Origin: Bacteroidales bacterium
GTDB lineage: Bacteria; Bacteroidota; Bacteroidia; Bacteroidales; VadinHA17
Length of the DNA stretch: 36,853 nt
Assembly: GCA_027067975.1 (NCBI GenBank)
Contig: JAMOUS010000178.1
Span: 1-36,853 of the forward strand
Direction: 5' to 3'
Made by a program: the position numbers and the translations under genes. Positions 27,585 to 34,206 of the stretch are shown here, piece by piece; the stretch's first letter is position 1, and each line of letters opens with the position of its first letter. The notes beneath the pieces are model-generated. The model saw only the letters and a program-made list of their open reading frames with translations. It was not told where the DNA came from and made no database searches.

Positions 27585-27864
27585 TCAGTGACACCCGGCT
27601 TTCGCGAGCCGGAGGCGATGCGAAAGACGCTGGTGGAACTGACCCTGACCGGAGCCGAAGGCGGAGCGTCAGGGTATCGAGTATTGAGTATCGAGTTGAC
27701 AATGCCTGAACCCTTTTATCTTTTTCCTTTTATCTTTTGTCTTGTTTTAGCCTTCCTCGTCCGCCGTAGCTTTAGCGAAGGCAGATCGCATTATCGCTTT
27801 ATCGCCTTATCGCCTTATCGCCTTATCGCGTCCGCCGTAACCCGGTTGACCGGGCGAAGGCGGA
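27585..27864 (+). repeat. Composite dispersed intergenic element, copy 2 (H1, H2, T-rich core, H3, octamer array, H3')
   Basis: H1 27585-27642, H2 27642-27675, TTGACAATGCCTGAACCCTTTTATC at 27696, H3 27760-27785, (NTTATCG-type octamers) 27786-27829, H3' 27831-27864. Confidence 0.88.
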
Positions 27865-27881
27865 TTTTTGGTTTCAAGACA

Positions 27882-29123
27882 TTAGCATTTGTCTTTTATG
27901 ATCTTCCCGTTGATGATCACCTTCCCGGCATGATCGCTACCGTAGGCATACGGCAGGTATTCATACCCCGGCACGGGACGGGTGATGATCAGATTGGCCT
28001 TTTTCCCCGGGGTGATGCTTCCCATCTCCTCTTCCACGCCCATGGCATAAGCGGCATTGAGGGTGGCGGCGTTGATCGCCTCCTCGGGCAGCATGCGGAG
28101 GCGGATCATCCCCAGCGACATCATCAGTTGCATGTCACCTGCAGGGGAAGAGCCCGGATTGAAGTCGGTAGCCAGGGCGACAGGCAGGCCGGCATCGATC
28201 ATCTTCCGGGCCGGCGGGTCATCGAGGCCCAGGAAAAAAGAGGCGCCCGGCAGGAGGGTCGGCATGGTATCACTCTCTTTCAACAGGGCGATCTCCTCGT
28301 CGCCGGTAAACTCCAAATGATCGACCGAGAGGGCGTCATACTTCACCCCCACCTGCACGCCTCCGGAATAATCCAGCTCATTGGCATGGATCTTGGGCCG
28401 CAGGCCATGCTTCACGCCGGCCATGAGGATGCGGTCGGTCTGTTCCGGTGTGAAGAAGCCGCGGTCGCAAAAGACATCGATAAAGTCGGCCAGTCCTTCG
28501 CCGGCAACGAGGGGGATCATCTCCTGGATGATCAGGTCGACATAGGCATCAGGATCATTGCGGTATTCTGCCGGGAAGGCATGTGCGCCAAGGAAGGTGG
28601 CCCGTATGGTCAGGGGGGTGGACTCCCGCAGGCGGCGGATGACACGCAGCATCTTCAGCTCATCTTCCGTCGAAAGACCGTAGCCGCTCTTGATCTCGAC
28701 AGCCCCGGTTCCGAAGGAGAGGATCTCCTCGATACGGGGGAGGGATTGTTCATAGAGTTCCTCTTCTGAGGTCTCATGGAGGCGCCGCGCCGAATTGAGG
28801 ATCCCGCCGCCGCGGCGGGCGATCTCTTCGTAAGAGAGGCCCATCACCTTATCGCGGTACTCTTTCTCGCGGCTGCCGGCATAAACCAAATGGGTATGCG
28901 GGTCGCAAAAAGCGGGCATCACGACACACCCCGTGGCATCGACCACCTCGTCGCCGCCTGTTCCCGGCAGATCTTGCATGCGGCCGAGATCCACGATCCG
29001 CTCCCCCTCGATGCGCAGGTAGGCATTTTCCAGCAGAGGAAGTTCTTTCATGGCGGCGGCGGCCACCTTGTGCACCTCCGCACCATGGAGCCCCACCAGC
29101 TGTGCAATGTTCACTATCAACAT
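27882..29123 (-). CDS. hutI: Imidazolonepropionase
   Basis: Start MLIVNIAQLVGLHG at 29123; VVMPAFCDPHTHLVYAGSREKEY, EIKSGYGLSTEDELKMLRVIRRL, LATDFNPGSSPAGDMQLMMSLG. Confidence 0.94.
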   Translation of the reverse strand: MLIVNIAQLVGLHGAEVHKVAAAAMKELPLLENAYLRIEGERIVDLGRMQDLPGTGGDEVVDATGCVVMPAFCDPHTHLVYAGSREKEYRDKVMGLSYEEIARRGGGILNSARRLHETSEEELYEQSLPRIEEILSFGTGAVEIKSGYGLSTEDELKMLRVIRRLRESTPLTIRATFLGAHAFPAEYRNDPDAYVDLIIQEMIPLVAGEGLADFIDVFCDRGFFTPEQTDRILMAGVKHGLRPKIHANELDYSGGVQVGVKYDALSVDHLEFTGDEEIALLKESDTMPTLLPGASFFLGLDDPPARKMIDAGLPVALATDFNPGSSPAGDMQLMMSLGMIRLRMLPEEAINAATLNAAYAMGVEEEMGSITPGKKANLIITRPVPGYEYLPYAYGSDHAGKVIINGKIIKDKC

Positions 29124-29253
29124 CCCTGATCTCTCTTCTCCGGGTGCTAAAATAAAAAATATACCCCATTTCCAACCTTTCCGCAAGGGTTTTGAAAAAA
29201 TCACATTTTTTCGAACATTTGTACCCTTGACCCGCTAACCTAACTTTACCACC

Positions 29254-30600
29254 ATGAAAAAGAAGCTGCTCATCCTCCTTCTCTCCCTCCCGTTGATGGG
29301 ATTATATGCCCAGGAAGGGACCCAAAAGGGAAAGACGACCGAGGCCATCAAGAAAGGCTGGAACTTCGGGGCCCTGCCGACGATCACTTACGATTCCGAC
29401 CTGGGCTTTCAGTACGGAGGTCTGGTGAACCTTTTCAACTACGGAGATGGCAGTCGTTATCCCAAATATGATCATTCCCTCTATTTTGAGATCTCCCGTT
29501 TCACCAAAGGCAGCGGCATCAACCGTTTCTTTTACGATTCGGACCGTTTGCTTCCGGGGATCCGCACTTCGTTCGATCTGAGTTACATCACCGACCAGAC
29601 GAACCGCTTTTTCGGTTTCAACGGATATGAGACGGTATACAACGAATCGTGGATTGATGATGAGGCGCCCGACTATCATTCGCGGGTCTTTTATGCTTTC
29701 GACCGGCGGATGCTGCGGATTAAACTCGACCTGCAACGCAAGTTCGGAGAGAGCAACCTGGGCTGGGATGCCGGCTTTGCCATCTATCATTTCAAGACGG
29801 GCCCTGTGGACATCGACCGTTTGAACAAGGGCAAATCCCCCGACAAGCAGTTACCCGATACGGCAGGGCTGTACGACCGTTATGTGGAATGGGGGATCAT
29901 CGGGGAGAACGAGGCCGAGGGAGGCTGGGTCAACTACCTGAAAGCCGGGCTGGTGTACGATTCCCGCGACAACGAACCCAACCCCATGAAGGGGATCTGG
30001 ACCGAAGCGACCCTCCAGGTGGCTCCCTCGTTCCTGGGGAACGGCGACTACGCACATGCCAAGATCGCCATCATCCACCGGCAGTACTTCACGCTGGTCA
30101 AAGAGCGCCTGTCCTTTGCGTACCGGGCTGCATACCAGGGGGTGATCGGCGAAGCGCCTTTTTATTCCTATCCCCTGCTGGCCACCACCTTCATGAAAGG
30201 TGCCTATTCCGAAGGACTGGGCGGAGCCAAGACCCTCAGAGGAGTGTTACGCAACCGGGTGGTGGGGAAAGGGATCATTTACGGAAACGCCGAGTTTCGG
30301 TGGAAGTTCACCCGTTTCCGGATGCTCAACCAGAACTGGTACATCGCGCTGAGCGCCTTCTGGGACGCCGGAATGGTCGTACAACGCGTGAAAGTGGACA
30401 CCAGCAAGGTCGTCGTCCCGCCCGGAGAAAATTTCAGCGACTACTTCTCGGGAAAGAAGGACAGCCTGCATAACAGCCTCGGCGCAGGACTGCACTTTGC
30501 CATGAACGAAAACTTCATTATCGCCATCGACTATGGCCGCGCCCTCAACAAACAGGATGGGAAGTCGGGACTGTATATCGGATTGAATTTTCTTTTCTGA
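29254..30600 (+). CDS. Omp85/BamA-TamA-like outer-membrane beta-barrel protein
   Basis: Signal peptide MKKKLLILLLSLPLMGLYAQ; YDSRDNEPNPMKGIWTEATLQVAP, GGAKTLRGVLRNRVVGKGIIYGNAEFRWKF; terminal aromatic YIGLNFLF. Confidence 0.83.
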   Translation: MKKKLLILLLSLPLMGLYAQEGTQKGKTTEAIKKGWNFGALPTITYDSDLGFQYGGLVNLFNYGDGSRYPKYDHSLYFEISRFTKGSGINRFFYDSDRLLPGIRTSFDLSYITDQTNRFFGFNGYETVYNESWIDDEAPDYHSRVFYAFDRRMLRIKLDLQRKFGESNLGWDAGFAIYHFKTGPVDIDRLNKGKSPDKQLPDTAGLYDRYVEWGIIGENEAEGGWVNYLKAGLVYDSRDNEPNPMKGIWTEATLQVAPSFLGNGDYAHAKIAIIHRQYFTLVKERLSFAYRAAYQGVIGEAPFYSYPLLATTFMKGAYSEGLGGAKTLRGVLRNRVVGKGIIYGNAEFRWKFTRFRMLNQNWYIALSAFWDAGMVVQRVKVDTSKVVVPPGENFSDYFSGKKDSLHNSLGAGLHFAMNENFIIAIDYGRALNKQDGKSGLYIGLNFLF

Positions 30601-30634
30601 GAAAAAAGAAAAGGGGTTCTGTGAAAGTGTCTTA

Positions 30635-31051
30635 AGTGCCTAGAGTACTTGGAGTACTTGGAGTGCCTAGAGTTGGAAGTTACAAGTGCCTAAAATCAGT
30701 GACACCCGGATTCTGCAAGGCGAAGCCGCAGCGGAATCCGCTGGTGGAACTGACTCGATACTCCATACTCCGAACTCGATACTAAAAACAGTTGCCTTTT
30801 GCCTTCCTGGCATAGTTCCGAGTTCGGAGTTCCGAGTATCGAGTTGGGAGTTGACAATGCCTGAACCCTTTTATCTTTTCCCTTTTATCTTTTGTCTTGT
30901 TTTGGCCTTCCTCGTCCGCCGTAGCTTTAGCGAAGGCGGATCGCATCATCGCATCATCGCATCATCGCATCATCGCATCATCACTTCATCACTTCATCGC
31001 TTTATCGCTTTATCGCTTTATCGTGTCCGCCGGAGCCTTGGCGGAGGCGGA
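30635..31051 (+). repeat. Composite dispersed intergenic element, copy 3 (9-mers, H1, inverted heptamer arrays, T-rich core, H3, octamer array, H3')
   Basis: 9-mers 30635-30676; H1 30696-30753; ACTCGAT-type then AGTTCCG/AGTATCG-type heptamers 30752-30855; H3 30915-30940; CATCATCG/CTTTATCG octamers 30941-31022; H3' 31026-31051. Confidence 0.9.
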
Positions 31052-31100
31052 TTATCTTTTGTCCTTGTCCTTTTGTCTTTTATCTTGATCGCATCTTTCC

Positions 31101-32369
31101 TTAATGTGCTCCGAGGACAAAGCCGGTGAAGATGCCGAGGTAGTTCCCGATCACATATCCGATGATGCCCGTGGTGAGGCCGGAGATGATCACGTCGCGG
31201 TTGCGGAGGGCCGAAGCCACCACCGGCACAAAAGGCGGGGAATAGATCATGGCCGTGGAGGTGATGATCACCGTATCGGCATCGATGCGGAAGATCATGG
31301 AAAGAAGGATATGGACGAAGAGGGAACCGAAATAGACGAGGCCCACGTACATCAGCAGGTCGAGATATTCCACGTTGATCATCCCCCGCAGGTCGGCCAT
31401 GGAGGAGACCACCAGACAGAAGACGATGATCAGATACATGCCGGCTTGGTAGGTCTTCCGGATGTTGTTCACCCAGGGCACCAAAGAGAGGAGGATGGCC
31501 AGGGTGGTGATGGTCAGGATGACGACGGCCATCATGGCGTTAGGGGGCACGAGCATGCCGAGCGCGCCGCCCACGGCGAAGATGAGCACCGACAGCCCCA
31601 GAGCAATCAGGAGGCGGGGGAAGGTATCCCGGGCGAACATACCCGAATAGTCTTCCATCTCCAGCGCCTCGCGGGTGAGCCGCTCTATTTCGGCCGGGTC
31701 GGTAGAATGATTGAAAGGGGGCAGGAAAAGGAGGAAAACACGCTGGGCGATGGTGAGCAGGAAGAGCAGCGTAATGGCCCCTACGACCAAGTCGGCCGTA
31801 TGGGTCATAATGAAGACCTCTGGATCGACATTAAGGGCTTCCTTGATCGATGCCAGGTTGGGCGTGCCGCCGGAATAGATGCCGATGAGCATGCCGGCGA
31901 TCTTGCCCAGTTCGGGGATCTTGTCGCGAAAGAGGTAGTAACCGGCAAAGACGACCACCACCACGGAGACGAGTGCCAGGATCAGGGAGAGGAAGGTCGT
32001 GCCGGCGAGGCGCAGCCACTTTTTTATGTTCATACTGAACAGCAGGAGGGGGATCGCCAGGGGGATGGTGAGGGTGGTGATCAGATCTTGCACGTGTGCG
32101 ATGCGGTTGCGCAGCAGGTCGTCGGCAGTGATCAATCCCTGTTCGAAGAGGCGTTGTGCCTCGTCGGCAGGCATGGCAACACGCCCCTGCAACAAGTCAT
32201 GAAAAGCTTCGGACGACGCCGGAAGGATACCGGCATTGCCCAGGAACAGGCCCACGGCATAGGCGATGACCACCGCACCGATCTTGCCCATCAAACTGTA
32301 ACGCCGCGTACCATAGATGATCAGGGCCGGAAAAAGGAGGTAGAAGGCCACCAGCAGAGCAATGTACAT
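31101..32369 (-). CDS. DUF819 family multi-pass membrane protein
   Basis: Start MYIALLVAFYLLFPALIIYGTRR; GMLIGIYSGGTPNLASIKEALNVDP; multiple hydrophobic helices. Confidence 0.87.
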   Translation of the reverse strand: MYIALLVAFYLLFPALIIYGTRRYSLMGKIGAVVIAYAVGLFLGNAGILPASSEAFHDLLQGRVAMPADEAQRLFEQGLITADDLLRNRIAHVQDLITTLTIPLAIPLLLFSMNIKKWLRLAGTTFLSLILALVSVVVVVFAGYYLFRDKIPELGKIAGMLIGIYSGGTPNLASIKEALNVDPEVFIMTHTADLVVGAITLLFLLTIAQRVFLLFLPPFNHSTDPAEIERLTREALEMEDYSGMFARDTFPRLLIALGLSVLIFAVGGALGMLVPPNAMMAVVILTITTLAILLSLVPWVNNIRKTYQAGMYLIIVFCLVVSSMADLRGMINVEYLDLLMYVGLVYFGSLFVHILLSMIFRIDADTVIITSTAMIYSPPFVPVVASALRNRDVIISGLTTGIIGYVIGNYLGIFTGFVLGAH

Positions 32370-32415
32370 GAGAAAAGGGTTGTATGGTTTCCGGGACGAA
32401 AATAAAAAAATTCTG

Positions 32416-34164
32416 CTACCGGAGAATCTTCCGCACAAAAGCCACAGTAAAGTACGACATCATGAAGAGACCGACAAAGCCCTCGACGCCGGAGATCCAC
32501 CGGATTATGCCGGAAGGATAGTAATCCCCGTAACCGATGGTGAGAAAAGTGATGGCGCTGTGGTAGAAAGCGACAGCGAGCGTGGAAAGCTGATCGGGGT
32601 CGCCCAGAGATGAGACGATCCGGGTATCGAAGAAGAGCGGAAGCAGAAGATAAATAAAAGTAAAGAAAAGATAGGCAAAGATCATGGAGATGAGCACCCG
32701 CACCGGGTCGGTGGCATACAGGCCGATTTTGTCAAAGACCAGCCATTTGAAGGCATATTCGATCCATCCGCCGAGACGGGAGAGCCATCCTCTGCGGGAG
32801 CGTTTCTCGAGGTCGGCCAGCGCCTCGTAGCGTTTGAAACAGACATATGCTTTGTCCTCATCGGCATATTGCCCGGTGATACTGAAGTTCTCTTTCAGGA
32901 TGCGGAACTGTTCGGCCTTCATGCGGTGACTTCCCTGCTGGCGGACGATCATGCGGCTGACATGGTTCTCTTCCCAGTTGAGGTAGAGACGTCCGAGCAA
33001 TCGCATCCCGAAGAGATTGAGCACTCCGATCTCCACATTCTGATCGTAAGGTTGCAGGTCGATGATATCCCGTACCACGGTGTCGGAGAGGTCGAGATAA
33101 TCGCAACGGGATACCCGCAGGTCGATATAGTGATCCAAATGGCACGATTGCAAGGAAAGATGTTTGAAGACACTTCCCATAAATGAGACATCGCGCTGTC
33201 CGAAGTCGGTCTTCTCAAAGAAAAGTTCCGTCTCCGGGAACACGGCCAGCTCGAAGTTGAGAGAACCCCGTCCCATCACGACACGTTTGAAATAGAAGCG
33301 TCCCCTGGGCAGTTCACACCCTTCGAAGGTAAGTTCGCCGTCGCCGAAGACGGCGCGGTTGAAGTTGACCCTCCCCTCGCCGAACTCCACGGCCCGGAAA
33401 TCGACCCGGGAATTCCCGAAGTCGACCCGCTCGAAGCTGATGTTCCCTTTCCCGAAACGGGCATAATGAAAGGCCACCTTGCCGCCCGTAATCCGGCAGA
33501 TCTTGAAGCTCACGTTCCCGTCCCCGAAGACGGCATTGATGAAAGAGAGTTCGCCGTCGTGGAACTCGGTATTATTGAAGCTCACCTCACCGTTACCGAA
33601 GTTGCAATACTGGAAATCCTTTTTCCCGTCGCGGAAGACCGTGTTCTTAAAGCCCTTGATTCCGGCACCGAAGTTCACGTTGCCGAAATCGACGTTCCCG
33701 TCGCGAAAGAGCATATTGTTGAAGACAGGGTTTCCGTCTCCGAAACGGGAGGAGTTGAAGGAGACCGGTCCCTTGGCAAAATGGGTGTGTTCGAAATCGA
33801 CGTTTCCGTCGACAAAATGGGCAAAGGAGAAGTCGTTGAGGACGCGGGCCTCGAAAAATGCGTTGCGAGCCGTGAATGAGGGAACGGTGACATAGGCTTT
33901 TTTCTCAAGCCCCTGGGCATCGCGGTAGGAAGAAAGGGAAAAATCCCGCACCAGGCACTGGTCCATCACCAATGCCTCGCCGCGGGCGATCATCTCATAC
34001 CATTCACGGGTCTCGCGGTAACCGAACAGCTCCACGCCGATGTTGTTGTCATCCTCATCAAAAAATGTGACGATGGCGGTCTTCGGCAGAAGATTGCCGT
34101 CATCGGTGGTGGTAAACTTGAGGTTCTTGATCTCGACCTTGTAATGGTGGTAATCGGAGCGCAT
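32416..34164 (-). CDS. Pentapeptide-like beta-helix fused to C-terminal 2-TM potassium channel pore domain
   Basis: About 18 consecutive 12-residue units (e.g. EFHDGELSFINA VFGDGNVSFKIC), then VLISMIFAYLFFTFIYLLLPLFF...AFYHSAITFLTIGYGDYYPSGIIRWISGVEGFVGLFMMSYFTVAFV. ATG at 34164; the ORF start at 34182 is TTG. Confidence 0.88.
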   Translation of the reverse strand: MRSDYHHYKVEIKNLKFTTTDDGNLLPKTAIVTFFDEDDNNIGVELFGYRETREWYEMIARGEALVMDQCLVRDFSLSSYRDAQGLEKKAYVTVPSFTARNAFFEARVLNDFSFAHFVDGNVDFEHTHFAKGPVSFNSSRFGDGNPVFNNMLFRDGNVDFGNVNFGAGIKGFKNTVFRDGKKDFQYCNFGNGEVSFNNTEFHDGELSFINAVFGDGNVSFKICRITGGKVAFHYARFGKGNISFERVDFGNSRVDFRAVEFGEGRVNFNRAVFGDGELTFEGCELPRGRFYFKRVVMGRGSLNFELAVFPETELFFEKTDFGQRDVSFMGSVFKHLSLQSCHLDHYIDLRVSRCDYLDLSDTVVRDIIDLQPYDQNVEIGVLNLFGMRLLGRLYLNWEENHVSRMIVRQQGSHRMKAEQFRILKENFSITGQYADEDKAYVCFKRYEALADLEKRSRRGWLSRLGGWIEYAFKWLVFDKIGLYATDPVRVLISMIFAYLFFTFIYLLLPLFFDTRIVSSLGDPDQLSTLAVAFYHSAITFLTIGYGDYYPSGIIRWISGVEGFVGLFMMSYFTVAFVRKILR

Positions 34165-34206
34165 GGGCAAGGATTTACGCAATAAAAATAAGAAAATCCT
34201 GCGAGG

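Noticed and set aside
27573-28769. 398-aa plus-strand ORF covering the repeat and hutI
   Set aside because: Its N-terminal part is repeat-derived and the remainder is antisense to hutI; not a real gene.
30686-31129. 147-aa plus-strand ORF between the Omp85-like and DUF819 genes
   Set aside because: Consists almost entirely of element hairpins and octamer repeats; the matching ORF in copy 1 (5453-5782, minus) diverges and is only open by chance.
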